A stretch of DNA of 64,000 nt from Clostridia bacterium (GCA_017461545.1 JAFTXP010000018.1:20670-84669), one strand, 5' to 3'. Counted from the stretch's first letter, positions 1 to 9,672 are shown. Numbers and translations: made by a program. Notes: generated from the sequence alone by a model not told the origin.

Positions 1-113
1 CAACTTTTTAAAAATTATTTCGACCTGTTTCTGTAAATAATATATTACTTAAGTATTGCCTGAATAATAAAATATTTAACATATATGAACGATAAAATAA
101 TATAATTTGCCAT

Positions 114-151
114 AAAAAAAGCCACCCTGCAAAATTTTTCGGGGTGGCTTT
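114..151 (-). terminator. Rho-independent terminator of the isomerase/ligase fusion gene
   Basis: A perfect 10-bp inverted repeat (118-127 with 142-151) closes a 14-nt loop. Read on the minus strand it is followed by a run of seven T (114-120 complement). It lies 16 bp past the stop of the minus-strand gene at 167-2701 and is the natural end of that transcript. Confidence 0.85.
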
Positions 152-166
152 GAGTTTGTGTGACAA

Positions 167-2701
167 TTAGGCCGTTACAATCTTGCTTGCTTCGCCTAAG
201 TTAAGCATTTCTACAGCGTTTTCTCTCATCTTGTATTTGAGGATTTTGCCTGCCGCGTTCATCGGGAAGGAATCTACGAAAGCGACGTAACGAGGTGTTT
301 TGTGCTTTGCCATGTGTGTTCTGACATAGTCTTTGATTTCTTCATCGGTACATTCTTCGCCGGGTTTGAGGATAACACAAGCCATGATTTCCTCGCCGTA
401 ATCTTTGTCGGGAACACCGATAACCTGAACATCGGAGACTTTGGGATGTGTATAGATGAAGTCCTCGATTTCCTTTGGGTAGATGTTTTCGCCGCCGCGG
501 ATGATCATATCTTTTATACGGCCCGTAACCTTGAAGTTGCCATCGGGAAGTCTGCGGCAGAGGTCGCCTGAGTGGAGCCAGCCGTCTTTGTCGATTGCAG
601 CAGCTGTGGCTTCGGGCATTTTGTAGTAGCCTTTCATGATGTTGTAGCCGCGTGCAACGAACTCACCGTCGGTATTGTCGGGGAGTTCCTCCCATGTTTC
701 AGGGTCAACTATTTTACATTCGACACCGAAGATAGGACCGCCGACTGTGTTTACACGGGTTTCTATGCTGTCGGTGGTTTTTGACATTGTAGTAGCGGGC
801 GAAGCTTCTGTCTGACCGTAGGTGATGCAGATCTCCGGCATGTGCATCTTTTCGATAACTTCCTCCATAACTTTGATCGGGCAAGGAGAACCTGCCATGA
901 TACCTGTACGCATGTGGCTGAAATCGGTTTTGTCAAAGTCCTCATGTCCGAGCATCGCGATGAACATTGTGGGAACACCGTGGAAAGCGGTGATTTTTTC
1001 TTTATTTATGCAGTCAAGGCCTTTCTTAGGTGAGAATGCCGGAATAGGAGACATTGTAACACCGTGTGTAACCGAGGCTGTCATTGCGAGAACGAGACCG
1101 AAGCAGTGGAACATGGGAACCTGAATCATCATTCTGTCTTCTGTTGAGAGATCCATACAGTCACCGATTGCTTTACCGTTGTTAACAACGTTGTAGTGTG
1201 TGAGCATAACGCCTTTCGGGAAGCCTGTTGTTCCGGAGGTGTACTGCATGTTGCAGACATCGTGCTTGTTTATCATTGCCGCTCTGCGGTGAACTGCATC
1301 GATTGGAGTTGCATCAGCGTAGCTGAGAGCTTCTTCCCATGACAGACAGCCGGGCTGCTTTGATTCGCAGGTAATGACATTTCTGAGGAAGGGAAGACGT
1401 CGCGCGTGAAGAGGTTTGCCTGCTTCATGCTCTGCGAGTTCTGGACAGATTTCATTGATGATAGCGACATAGTCGGAATCCTTAAAAGAGTCCGTCATGA
1501 CGAGTGTGTGAGTGTCTGACTGGCGGAGCAGGTATTCTATCTCATGAATTTTGTATGCTGTATTTACAGTGACCAAAACTGCGCCGATCTTAACGGTTGC
1601 CCAGAATGTCAGATACCACTGCGGAACATTGGTTGCCCAAATTGCAACGTGGTCGCCCTGTTTTACTCCCAAGGATATGAGTGCTCTTGCAAAAGTGTCA
1701 ACATCTTCGCGGAACTCGGGATAAGTTCTTGTGTAGTCATGTGTTGTGTAGCGGAATGCATACTGATCCGGGAATTCTTCGCATATGCGGTCAAGAAGCT
1801 GCGGGAAAGTTACATCGATAATGGTCTCTTTGGGCCAGATATACTTACCGATGCCTCTGTTGCTTGTCTGAAGTCTGCCGTTTCCTTTTGTATTTCCTGT
1901 ATACTTGCTCATGTAGTTTGCGTAATGAGGAAATACGATACCGGCGCTTGAAAGTTCGGGCATGTATGTCTTGAGCCACTCAAGTGAAACGTAGCCTTCG
2001 TAGTTTATCGAGCGGAGAGCGAGCATAAAGTCATCCATCGGCAAATCGCCTTCGCCGAGGAGCTTGTATGTAACACTACCGTCTTTATTTATAACGGAGT
2101 CTTTTGTGTGAACGTGCTTAATGTATGCGCCGAGATTCTGTACGGTAACTTCAGCTGTTTCGTTGTTAAAACGGTAGGGGTGGTGTAAATCCCAAAGCGC
2201 ACCGACAAAGTCGCTTTCAACTTTGGTGAGAAGTTCTCCGAGACGCTTTGTGTCGCTGTATACGCCGTTTGTCTCTACAAGAAGAGTAACGCCTGCTTTT
2301 TCAGCGTAAGGAACGAGCTCTTTCAAAGTGGCGACAACACATTCGTCATCAATGTCACTGCCCGGTTCAATTTTTAAATCGCCGAGTACTCTTATATAAG
2401 GTGTGCCGAGCTTTTTTGCAAGCTCAATATAACTTTTAAGCTCAGCGATTGTCTCTGTCTGTGCATCCTTCGCACTGATTGCATTTCCCGAAGAAATACA
2501 GCAGATTTCAAGGCGAAGCCTTTTTAATTGGCTGATAGTGTTGTCTATTTCATTATCACTGAAAGGCTCTGCGTGAACAGAAAAAATGTTGTTGCCGAAG
2601 CCACGAAGTTCTATTCCGTTAAATCCGAAATCCTTTGCCATTGAATAAATATCAGACCAGCTGAAATCAGGGCAACCTAATGTAGAAAAAGATAATTTCA
2701 T
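167..2701 (-). CDS. Fusion of a sugar phosphate isomerase/epimerase (TIM barrel) and an AMP-forming acyl-CoA ligase
   Basis: 844 residues in two enzymes. Residues 1 to about 263 look like an AP-endonuclease-2-type TIM barrel of the sugar phosphate isomerase/epimerase family, with the metal-site-like pieces LLVETNG, WDLHHP, HVHTKD, GEGD and a terminal SLEW. Residues about 285-844 are a full AMP-binding ligase: phosphate loop YTSGTTGFPKG near 487, TYGQTEASP, LHSGDL, the hinge GRIKDMIIRGGEN near 726, and the C-terminal lysine motif AAGKILK near 818. The ligase activates a carboxylic acid to the acyl-adenylate and then to acyl-CoA; neither substrate can be read from the sequence. The frame is continuous with no internal ribosome site, so the fusion appears real. 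The start has GAGAGGAAAG just upstream. A T-box leader precedes it and a terminator follows, so it is probably monocistronic. Confidence 0.9.
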   Translation of the reverse strand: MKLSFSTLGCPDFSWSDIYSMAKDFGFNGIELRGFGNNIFSVHAEPFSDNEIDNTISQLKRLRLEICCISSGNAISAKDAQTETIAELKSYIELAKKLGTPYIRVLGDLKIEPGSDIDDECVVATLKELVPYAEKAGVTLLVETNGVYSDTKRLGELLTKVESDFVGALWDLHHPYRFNNETAEVTVQNLGAYIKHVHTKDSVINKDGSVTYKLLGEGDLPMDDFMLALRSINYEGYVSLEWLKTYMPELSSAGIVFPHYANYMSKYTGNTKGNGRLQTSNRGIGKYIWPKETIIDVTFPQLLDRICEEFPDQYAFRYTTHDYTRTYPEFREDVDTFARALISLGVKQGDHVAIWATNVPQWYLTFWATVKIGAVLVTVNTAYKIHEIEYLLRQSDTHTLVMTDSFKDSDYVAIINEICPELAEHEAGKPLHARRLPFLRNVITCESKQPGCLSWEEALSYADATPIDAVHRRAAMINKHDVCNMQYTSGTTGFPKGVMLTHYNVVNNGKAIGDCMDLSTEDRMMIQVPMFHCFGLVLAMTASVTHGVTMSPIPAFSPKKGLDCINKEKITAFHGVPTMFIAMLGHEDFDKTDFSHMRTGIMAGSPCPIKVMEEVIEKMHMPEICITYGQTEASPATTMSKTTDSIETRVNTVGGPIFGVECKIVDPETWEELPDNTDGEFVARGYNIMKGYYKMPEATAAAIDKDGWLHSGDLCRRLPDGNFKVTGRIKDMIIRGGENIYPKEIEDFIYTHPKVSDVQVIGVPDKDYGEEIMACVILKPGEECTDEEIKDYVRTHMAKHKTPRYVAFVDSFPMNAAGKILKYKMRENAVEMLNLGEASKIVTA

Positions 2702-2750
2702 TTGCTTTCCTCTCTTTGCAGAATAATAATTGTTTTCATAAAACTAACAT

Positions 2751-2995
2751 AAAAAAAGCTTTCGTCTCCTGCTGAAACGCAAGAGACGAAAGCGTTATAA
2801 TCACTTTCACGGTACCATTTCCTGGCAAAAAACTCATACTCTCTGCCGACATATAACGTGCAACCGCACTGGTAATGGCAGCGAAAACTTTCAGTCCTAC
2901 CGGAATTTTCAGCTGAAAGCTTGGGGGGTGAGTTATTTGTCCGACTCTCGTATCGCCTCACACTAAACGTCAACTTTTCTATTAAAAATTCAACG
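2751..2995 (-). promoter_or_regulatory. T-box leader (tRNA-sensing riboswitch) upstream of the isomerase/ligase fusion
   Basis: Read on the minus strand, the roughly 245-nt leader contains the T-box core UGGUACCGUG (complement of about 2808-2817). It is followed by an 11-bp terminator stem (GCTTTCGTCTC at 2793-2783 with GAGACGAAAGC at 2768-2758) and seven T (2757-2751), ending 50 bp before the start codon. Further upstream lie an AGAGAG-type segment in ACGAGAGUCGG, as in Stem I, and several helices (CUUUCAG/CUGAAAG, CUGCC/GGCAG, GUGC/GCAC). In this family uncharged tRNA pairs with a specifier codon and with the UGGN bulge and prevents termination. I could not assign the specifier codon. No aminoacyl-tRNA synthetase gene follows; the only gene downstream is the fusion. 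Confidence 0.8.
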
Positions 2996-3001
2996 CACGC
3001 A

Positions 3002-3031
3002 ATTTTAGCATACACAAAGTCTTATTGTCAA
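3002..3031 (-). promoter_or_regulatory. Sigma-A-type promoter of the T-box leader
   Basis: On the minus strand TTGACA (complement of 3026-3031) is separated by 18 bp from an extended -10 TGCTAAAAT (complement of 3002-3010). Transcription would begin near 2995, at the 5' end of the T-box leader. Confidence 0.75.
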
Positions 3032-3109
3032 TATTATAATCCGTGTGTTTTTGGGCAGACTTATAAAGGCGATTGTTTACCCGTACAAAACAAAAGGAGG
3101 CAGAGAAAA

Positions 3110-3814
3110 ATGACAGTAAATATGTTGGTTGACATAATACTCAGCGTTGCAGTATCGGCTATAGGAATTATCGGGGTGACTTTTAACTGTTCTATAATAA
3201 AAAGAGGTATTCGCGGTGAAATATTTATTTATTACACGAATCTCAGCAACCTGGCTGTTATTCTTTATCATTTGTTATTACTTATTTCATATACGGATAC
3301 CGAAAGTGTATTTCACCGCCTGATAGCAGCGTCGCCGATTAGACTTTCTGTGACACTGATGATAATGCTAACCTTTGCCATATACCATTTTGTTCTGAGG
3401 CCGATATGCAAAAAATTTCACAGAGGTTTCTATTCTGAAGATGCTCCGAAAGTCACTGCAGATAAAGCAATAGGAAATATCTGTGTACATTATATTGTGC
3501 CGATTTTAGTTTTTGCCGAATGGATATTTTCTGCCGATAAAAGCGGACTGCGTATAACAGACGGGATAATATGGATTCTGTGCCCTGCAACGTATATGCT
3601 TTTTATAGCAGTCAGAGGATATCTGATTGATAAAAAAACAAAAAAAAGCAACAGTGACAATAACGGGAAAACTCCTGTAAAATATCCGTATCCTTTTATA
3701 GACATTGACATGCTCGGCGGTGCACGAGTGGCCTTAAATGTCGCAATTATAGCTGCAGTATGTGCAGCGGTAGGTTGCACAACTGCATGGTTTTCTATAT
3801 TTTTGTCAGCATAG
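3110..3814 (+). CDS. Pr6Pr family integral membrane protein
   Basis: 234 residues with about six hydrophobic segments. The segment YYTNLSNLAVILYHLLLL near residue 40 is the hallmark of Pr6Pr membrane proteins, a family of unknown biochemical role. The start at 3110 is chosen because AAAAGGAGG ends ten bases upstream; the open frame runs further back, but that extension has no ribosome site and enters the divergent regulatory region. The last nine bases overlap the convergent HAD phosphatase gene, so the two transcripts meet tail to tail without a spacer. Confidence 0.75.
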   Translation: MTVNMLVDIILSVAVSAIGIIGVTFNCSIIKRGIRGEIFIYYTNLSNLAVILYHLLLLISYTDTESVFHRLIAASPIRLSVTLMIMLTFAIYHFVLRPICKKFHRGFYSEDAPKVTADKAIGNICVHYIVPILVFAEWIFSADKSGLRITDGIIWILCPATYMLFIAVRGYLIDKKTKKSNSDNNGKTPVKYPYPFIDIDMLGGARVALNVAIIAAVCAAVGCTTAWFSIFLSA

Positions 3815-4474
3815 TATATCCAGAATATCCGATACGTGGGGTGCGAGATAGTCAGCGCCTGCGGTGATGAGTTCATCTTCGGTTCCGTATCCGTACAGCA
3901 CACCCATAGAATCAATATTATTGCGTTTTGCGCCGTCAATGTCGTGACAACGGTCTCCTATCATCAGTATTTCGTCTTTTGAAATATTCATTTTGCGCGA
4001 CAGCTTTTTAATAGCGTAAGCTATTACCTGATGCTTCTGGTTTCTTGATTTACCAAGGGTGCTTCCGCAGATAAGTGTGAACAGGTTATCAATGTTAAAA
4101 TTTTTAATGATTTTTACTGCAAATTCCTCGGGCTTTGATGTGGCAATTACGAGAGTGTATCCTGAATCCTTCAGACGCACAAGTGCTTCTTCTATGCCGT
4201 CATACAGTGAATTTTCAAAAATTCCTTTCTCGCGGAAATATTCCCGGTAGTATGCGACGCCCTGCTCTGCCTGCTTTTGCGAATAATTGAACTTTTTTTT
4301 GAACTCATCAATGAGGGGCGGTCCGATAAAACTAATCAGTTCGTTTTGCGTGGGAACGTCGGTAACCATTTTTTTAAGTGCATATGTGACAGAATTCAAT
4401 ATACCGGTGCATGAGTCCGTGAGGGTTCCGTCAAGATCAAAGAAAAGAGCTTTATATTTTTTTAAAGTTTTCAT
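3806..4474 (-). CDS. HAD-superfamily hydrolase, phosphoglycolate-phosphatase-like
   Basis: About 222 residues. HAD subfamily IA motifs are clear: motif I FFDLDGTLTDS (nucleophile Asp plus general acid Asp), motif II ATSKPEE, a lysine-containing motif III region and motif IV MIGDRCHDIDGAKRN. Such enzymes remove phosphate from small metabolites such as phosphoglycolate or pyrophosphate; the substrate cannot be chosen here. The ATG at 4474 is preferred because GGAGG sits nine bases upstream; the ATG at 4483 directly abuts that GGAGG and would leave no spacing. It converges on and overlaps the Pr6Pr gene by nine bases. Confidence 0.85.
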   Translation of the reverse strand: MKTLKKYKALFFDLDGTLTDSCTGILNSVTYALKKMVTDVPTQNELISFIGPPLIDEFKKKFNYSQKQAEQGVAYYREYFREKGIFENSLYDGIEEALVRLKDSGYTLVIATSKPEEFAVKIIKNFNIDNLFTLICGSTLGKSRNQKHQVIAYAIKKLSRKMNISKDEILMIGDRCHDIDGAKRNNIDSMGVLYGYGTEDELITAGADYLAPHVSDILDILC

Positions 4475-4597
4475 ATTTTTCATCCTCCATTTCTAAAATT
4501 TTACCATAAATTCTGTTATAAATACATAATATATGTTAAAATATATTTTCCCGGAGGGATTTTTACGGCTGACTACACAAAAAAGGAGTTTATTTCT

Positions 4598-5575
4598 ATG
4601 GATCAGGAAGCTTTCAAAATTAACAGATATATTACGGAGAACAGATTTGACGACCTTATCGAATTAGCTGAGAGTGTTCACGAGAGCCAATATGAGATGC
4701 TTATAAGGTTAATTACTGCTGCAAACAAAGCAAATCCAGGTGAGCCGTTTGTAGGCGCTGTCCTTATCACAGGTCCGTCATCATCGGGAAAGACGACTTT
4801 CTCAAATCAGCTTGAGAAACGTCTCGATGAGTTGGGATTTAACTGTACTGTTATTTCTATTGACGATTATTATCGTGACAGGGATGAGATAATAGAAAAT
4901 CAGATTGCAAGGGGAGATATTCCGGGAGAGGGAGAGTCGTATGATTTTGAATGTCTGGAGGCATTTAATGTTTCGCTTTTCAGAGAGCAGATGTCTGCTT
5001 ATGCAAGGGGCGAGGAGATTGAGCTCCCGAAGTATGATTTTTTGACCGGAAAGATGAAGATGAGCGGCAGAAGGATAAAACCTGAGGGGAATGATATCCT
5101 TTTGGTTGAGGGTATTCAGGCGATGAATCCTGCAATGTGCGACGGTCTCGGGTTCTCGCGTGCATTTAAGGTATATATTTGTCCTTTTAATGTGTATGCT
5201 GCAGACGGCGGAGAGGATGTAATACTGAGCAATCAGGTCAGATTTATGCGGCGTGCCATCCGTGATTATGCTACGAGAGATTCATCTTTGGAATACACAA
5301 TACATTTGTGGCCGGCGGTCAGAGCGGGAGAGGAAAAATATATAAAGCCTATGAAACAGTATGCGGACTTTTTCTTTAATTCCTCATTGCCGTATGAAAT
5401 ACCGTTTCTGAAAAAACGTATTTACGAACTTCGCGAAACATTGACCGATGAGGAAAAAGAACTTATGGGCAAGTATGTAAATTTTGAAGCTCTTGAACAT
5501 TTTCTGCCGTACAGCGGGTTTAAAATTCCGGAGGATTCAATATTCAACGAGTTTTATCACGATAGTAAAGAGTAA
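4598..5575 (+). CDS. Uridine kinase-like nucleoside kinase
   Basis: 325 residues. The Walker A motif GPSSSGKTT lies near residues 58-66 and is followed by [12 protein letters not shown], the usual second motif of the uridine/phosphoribulokinase family, and [11 protein letters not shown] as Walker B. The protein should phosphorylate a nucleoside with ATP or GTP in the cytoplasm. Many clostridial homologues carry an N-terminal TGS-type region and reach about 550 residues; this one has only the kinase part plus a short N-terminal lead. AAAAAAGGAG precedes the ATG. The mntP gene begins 26 bp downstream on the same strand, so they may be co-transcribed. Confidence 0.8.
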   Translation: MDQEAFKINRYITENRFDDLIELAESVHESQYEMLIRLITAANKANPGEPFVGAVLITGPSSSGKTTFSNQLEKRLDELGFNCTVISIDDYYRDRDEIIENQIARGDIPGEGESYDFECLEAFNVSLFREQMSAYARGEEIELPKYDFLTGKMKMSGRRIKPEGNDILLVEGIQAMNPAMCDGLGFSRAFKVYICPFNVYAADGGEDVILSNQVRFMRRAIRDYATRDSSLEYTIHLWPAVRAGEEKYIKPMKQYADFFFNSSLPYEIPFLKKRIYELRETLTDEEKELMGKYVNFEALEHFLPYSGFKIPEDSIFNEFYHDSKE

Positions 5576-5601
5576 TAACGATTGTTTGGGAGGTTTTTAT
5601 A

Positions 5602-6177
5602 ATGCCGTCAATGGGTGTTATTATTGAAATAATATTGCTTGCAGTGGGACTTGCAATGGATGCTTTTGCGGTGGCTGTCTGCAAAGGACTTGCCATGAAA
5701 GAGGTCAAGCCTAAAAACGCTTTGATTATAGGCGTATGGTTCGGCGGATTTCAGATGATTATGCCGTTTATCGGGTATTTTCTGGGAAGCAGATTTCAGC
5801 AGTACATAGAGAGTGTGGATCACTGGATTGCTTTCGCGTTGCTCTTGATTATCGGCGGAAATATGATACGCGAGGCGCTGTCAAAGGATTGCGAGAAGGC
5901 AGACGGTTCGCTCGGATTTAAAAAAATGTTGGTTTTATCGGTGGCGACGAGTATAGATGCACTTGCAGTAGGTATTGCTCTTGCGATGGACAACACGAAG
6001 CCGATTTTTATAACGGCACCCGCCATCGGCGTGATAACGCTTGTAATTTCCTTTGTCGGCGTCTACATCGGAAGTATTTTCGGCATGAAATACAAATCCA
6101 AAGCTGAGTTCTGCGGAGGATTGATTCTGATTCTTCTGGGAATAAAAATTCTTTTGGATCATCTCGGTGTTTTATAA
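5602..6177 (+). CDS. mntP: Manganese efflux pump MntP
   Basis: 191 residues with about six transmembrane segments and two internally similar halves. The first contains [21 protein letters not shown] and the second [18 protein letters not shown]; these paired Asp-containing helices are the MntP signature. The protein exports excess Mn2+ across the cytoplasmic membrane. Length matches the family (about 185-195). GGGAGG precedes the ATG. No yybP-ykoY manganese riboswitch fits in the 26 bp upstream, so regulation, if any, would come from the promoter of the upstream kinase gene. Confidence 0.9.
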   Translation: MPSMGVIIEIILLAVGLAMDAFAVAVCKGLAMKEVKPKNALIIGVWFGGFQMIMPFIGYFLGSRFQQYIESVDHWIAFALLLIIGGNMIREALSKDCEKADGSLGFKKMLVLSVATSIDALAVGIALAMDNTKPIFITAPAIGVITLVISFVGVYIGSIFGMKYKSKAEFCGGLILILLGIKILLDHLGVL

Positions 6178-6248
6178 TAAATTTTGGACAACTTCGGTTG
6201 CTTCTGTTAATATGTATGTGACAAAATAATTTATTTAAGAGGTGTATT

Positions 6249-7277
6249 ATGACTGTATTCAACGGTTTTAATTCTTCAAGTAAAATTCTGCAATATACGG
6301 ACAAGCTTAATAACTTTTTAAACTGTGACAAAACATTGATTGTAACTGAGCTTGACCTTACAAATAAATGTAACAACAAATGCCCTGCTTGTACGGGTAT
6401 AAAAGAGAACGGCGAGGAGCTCACATGGGAGGAAATTCAGATGATTGCCCGCGATCTTCACGCTCTCGGAAATCAGGGCGTCATAATCAGCGGCGGCGGC
6501 GAGCCTCTTATGCACAAGGACTTTATCAGAGCTCTTGAGCTTTTAAAGAGTTACGGAATGCAGATAGGTCTTAACAGCAACGGCTTGGCGCTCACAGAGG
6601 ACAAGGCAGAGGCTATAGCAAAATACTGTACTTATTTCAGAATCAGCCTTGACGCAGGTTCTCCCGAAATGTACAAGAAAACTCACGGCATGGAGCCTGC
6701 GGCATATGAAAAAGTTATTTCAAATATTAAACTCATGTCAGATGTTAAAAAAAGAACAGGCTCTGAGGTTTCGTTTACAACAGGCTTTTTGACAAGTTCG
6801 CTTACTGCATCGGATATGGAAGCGTTTATAAAAGTCAGCAAAGAAAACGGCGCAGGTGCAGGTCAGTTCAGACCTTTCACCGGTGACGATTATGATATTT
6901 CGGCAGAGTACAAAAGACTCAAAGAAAAATATGAGGACGAAAATTTCAAGGTTTTAGCGTCGCTCCAAAAATATGAAAGATTTGACGAGGGCATGGGACA
7001 TGCCTACACAAAGTGCAGAGGAATGTTTTTCTCGACCGTTATCACTGCCAACTGCAGAATGTACGCCTGCCTGCATCACAGACAGGACCCGAACTTCCTC
7101 ATAGGAGATATGAGAGGCGAGGGCAAGACTTTGCGTGAAGTATGGAATTCTTACCGAAAATGGATGGTATACGAAAATATAGACCCGAATATGTGTCCTC
7201 CGTTCTGCCGTAATGACAGTTTTAATATAGTTCTTGACGGTCTTGCAACAGATATAAATCATAAGGAATTTTTATAA
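6249..7277 (+). CDS. Radical SAM protein with SPASM-like C-terminal cysteines
   Basis: 342 residues. The N-terminal radical SAM cluster motif is CNNKCPAC (CX3CX2C) within ELDLTNKCNNKCPACTG, followed by the SAM-binding GGGEPLMHKDF. The C-terminal third holds extra cysteines (CRGMFF, NCRMYACLHH, MCPPFCRND) as expected for an auxiliary Fe-S cluster in SPASM or twitch domains. Such enzymes use a 5'-deoxyadenosyl radical to modify peptides, sugars or other small molecules; the substrate is unknown. The stop codon shares one base with the ATG of the next gene (TAATG), so translation is probably coupled to the YfhO-type membrane protein. AAGAGGTG precedes the start. Confidence 0.85.
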   Translation: MTVFNGFNSSSKILQYTDKLNNFLNCDKTLIVTELDLTNKCNNKCPACTGIKENGEELTWEEIQMIARDLHALGNQGVIISGGGEPLMHKDFIRALELLKSYGMQIGLNSNGLALTEDKAEAIAKYCTYFRISLDAGSPEMYKKTHGMEPAAYEKVISNIKLMSDVKKRTGSEVSFTTGFLTSSLTASDMEAFIKVSKENGAGAGQFRPFTGDDYDISAEYKRLKEKYEDENFKVLASLQKYERFDEGMGHAYTKCRGMFFSTVITANCRMYACLHHRQDPNFLIGDMRGEGKTLREVWNSYRKWMVYENIDPNMCPPFCRNDSFNIVLDGLATDINHKEFL

Positions 7278-9652
7278 TGATATTAAATCGCGAAGAAAAA
7301 GCATTGATGCAAAAGAAGTATATAATAAGAGTGCTGCTGTTATCTTTAATAACGGCAGCACTTAGCATTGTGCCGTTTATGTTCGCAAACGGCGGACTTT
7401 TTACGCTTCGCGACGATTTTGACTATCAGCAGATAATTTTTTCAATGTTCTGCAACAGTTCGGTGAAGAGCGGTGAGCTCGGCTGGAGCTGGTACACCGA
7501 CCTCGGCAGCAGCTTCATAGGAAGTTACAGTTTTTACAACTTAGGCAGTCCTTTTATGTGGCTGAGTATGATTTTGCCTGCATCTGCGATTCCGTACGCG
7601 ACAGGTATTTTGATTATGATAAAGTACTGTGTTGCTGCACTTCTTTCCTATTTATATATATCACGCTTTGTAAAAAACAAGAATTATGCCGTGATGGGTG
7701 CGCTTATGTATGCTTTTTGCGGCTTCCAGACAATGAATTTGTTATTCCCGTTCCACGATGTCACAGCGCTGTTTCCGCTGCTTCTTATCGGAGTTGAGGA
7801 GCTTGTTGAAAAACGTCGCTTTGGTGTACTGACATTCGCCGTGGCAATAAGTGCGATGCTGAACTACTATTTTCTGTTCGGACAGATAATTTTTGCAATA
7901 ATATATTTCATATTCAGATTTTTATTGACCGATTTTAAAAAATATATAAAAGTAGTTCCCAAATGTCTCTTTGAAGGTTTGCTCGGCGCAGGAATCGCAT
8001 CGTTTTATTTTATTCCGTCGGTACTTGCTGTGCTTGACAATCCGAGGCTCGGCTCTTTAGTATCTGCCGTAGTATACGATTGGCAGACATATCTTATGAT
8101 AATGAGGGCGTATTTCATACCGGCAGATGTAATGGGTTCTCAGGCGTATTTTGTAAATCACACGTGCGATTCGTGCGCAATCTATCTGCCGCTGTTTGCG
8201 ATGACGCTTGTTTTCGGATATATGCTTCAGAACAGAAAGAGCAATCTCACAAAATTTATGATATTTTTAGCAGGCGTATCGTTGATACCTGTGCTCAACG
8301 CGGCGTTTTCAATGTTCAATTCCAGATACTATGCACGGTGGTACTACATGGCGGTGCTCATATTTGCGCTTGCCTCTGCCATGGCGCTTGATAACAGCGA
8401 AGAGAACAGGCGTAAAAATCTTAAAAAAGGCTTTATTTTAAATGCCGCCGCAACACTTCTGACGTTTATGGCGTGTTCCGGAGTAATAATTCTTTCAGTT
8501 TTACTGGAATTGCACATAGAGGATAAAATAAATATAAAAATGACAGTATTCTACGGAGTTTTGGCAACTGCAGGTCTTGTTATAACCGCTCTGTGCCTTT
8601 GTGTAAAGGATACAAAACGCAGAATTGCCGCAATGATGTCGGGCATTATGATGTTTTCTATTATTACAACAGGACTTGCGATTTACCGCTACAAACGCGG
8701 CTCAGATTCGGGCTACTGGTACAACGACAGCGTTGAAACTGTCAGTAAAGCCGTTGACAGCAAAAAACTGTACGAATCACTCGTTGATTTTTCCGAAAGC
8801 ATTGAGCTTCCCGACGGTCAGAATTACAGAATACGAACAGTGTGGTGCGATTTGGACAGTGAATATATATGGCACTCGTATGACAATGCTTCAATGCTTC
8901 TGAAAGTGCCTTCGGTGAATTGTTTTAACAGCACTGTTTCGGGCGGAATTTTCGAGTTTTACGATGCTCTGGGCATCGACCGTCACGTGACATCAATTGA
9001 CAACAACTATCCGGGGCTTTCCGAGCTTCTCTCATGCAGATTTTATCTGACATCTGCAGAGGAACCCGGCAAAACGGTTGTGTCAAGATATACTGACAGC
9101 TTTGGTGATACCGTATATGTGTACGAATACGAAAACTTTATTCCTTTCGGCTTTTGCTACGATAAATACATCACCCACGAGGAATTTTTGAAATATGATA
9201 CCGAAACAAAATGTCTTATTTTATTAAATGCGGTTGTATTGGATGAGAACCAAGCAACCGTGTGCGGCGGCCTGACCGAAATTTCGCCGGACGAAATTTC
9301 GGTACTTTCCGCCGCTGATATACCGCATTATGCGGCGGAAAGAAACCAAGCTGCGTCGAGCAGCTTCACCCGTTCAAGTTACGGTTTTAAATCGGTTATA
9401 ACATCCGATAAAGCTTCTTGTGCATATTTCAGTGTGCCTCGTGACAGCGGTTTTACCGCTACGGTAAACGGCAAGGCTGTTGAAATCATAAATTCCAACG
9501 GTATGATGGTTGTGCCGGTCGAAGCGGGTGAAAATGTAATTGAATTCACATACAAAATCCCGGGGCTTGATGTCGGCTTTGCAATTTCTACGGTATCGTT
9601 TACGGCATTTGTGATTTTGTGGATAGTGTTTAAAAGGAAGAAGAGTTTTTAA
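7277..9652 (+). CDS. YfhO family polytopic membrane protein (GT-C-like)
   Basis: 791 residues with roughly a dozen hydrophobic helices in the first 500 residues, a soluble extracytoplasmic-looking region (about 500-760) and a final helix followed by FKRKKSF. The first loop holds LRDDFDYQQ, the acidic motif typical of YfhO proteins, which resemble lipid-linked-sugar-dependent GT-C glycosyltransferases and have been linked to glycosylation of lipoteichoic acid in Bacillus and Listeria. The start overlaps the stop of the upstream radical SAM gene by one base. What sugar or acceptor is involved cannot be told. No terminator is obvious immediately after the gene. Confidence 0.8.
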   Translation: MILNREEKALMQKKYIIRVLLLSLITAALSIVPFMFANGGLFTLRDDFDYQQIIFSMFCNSSVKSGELGWSWYTDLGSSFIGSYSFYNLGSPFMWLSMILPASAIPYATGILIMIKYCVAALLSYLYISRFVKNKNYAVMGALMYAFCGFQTMNLLFPFHDVTALFPLLLIGVEELVEKRRFGVLTFAVAISAMLNYYFLFGQIIFAIIYFIFRFLLTDFKKYIKVVPKCLFEGLLGAGIASFYFIPSVLAVLDNPRLGSLVSAVVYDWQTYLMIMRAYFIPADVMGSQAYFVNHTCDSCAIYLPLFAMTLVFGYMLQNRKSNLTKFMIFLAGVSLIPVLNAAFSMFNSRYYARWYYMAVLIFALASAMALDNSEENRRKNLKKGFILNAAATLLTFMACSGVIILSVLLELHIEDKINIKMTVFYGVLATAGLVITALCLCVKDTKRRIAAMMSGIMMFSIITTGLAIYRYKRGSDSGYWYNDSVETVSKAVDSKKLYESLVDFSESIELPDGQNYRIRTVWCDLDSEYIWHSYDNASMLLKVPSVNCFNSTVSGGIFEFYDALGIDRHVTSIDNNYPGLSELLSCRFYLTSAEEPGKTVVSRYTDSFGDTVYVYEYENFIPFGFCYDKYITHEEFLKYDTETKCLILLNAVVLDENQATVCGGLTEISPDEISVLSAADIPHYAAERNQAASSSFTRSSYGFKSVITSDKASCAYFSVPRDSGFTATVNGKAVEIINSNGMMVVPVEAGENVIEFTYKIPGLDVGFAISTVSFTAFVILWIVFKRKKSF

Positions 9653-9672
9653 TATTCATAAAAAATGGCAAG

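Noticed and set aside
2698..3015. 105-codon minus-strand frame between the fusion gene and its promoter
   Set aside because: It runs through the T-box leader and its terminator hairpin and starts at the promoter; it is a by-product of the structured RNA.
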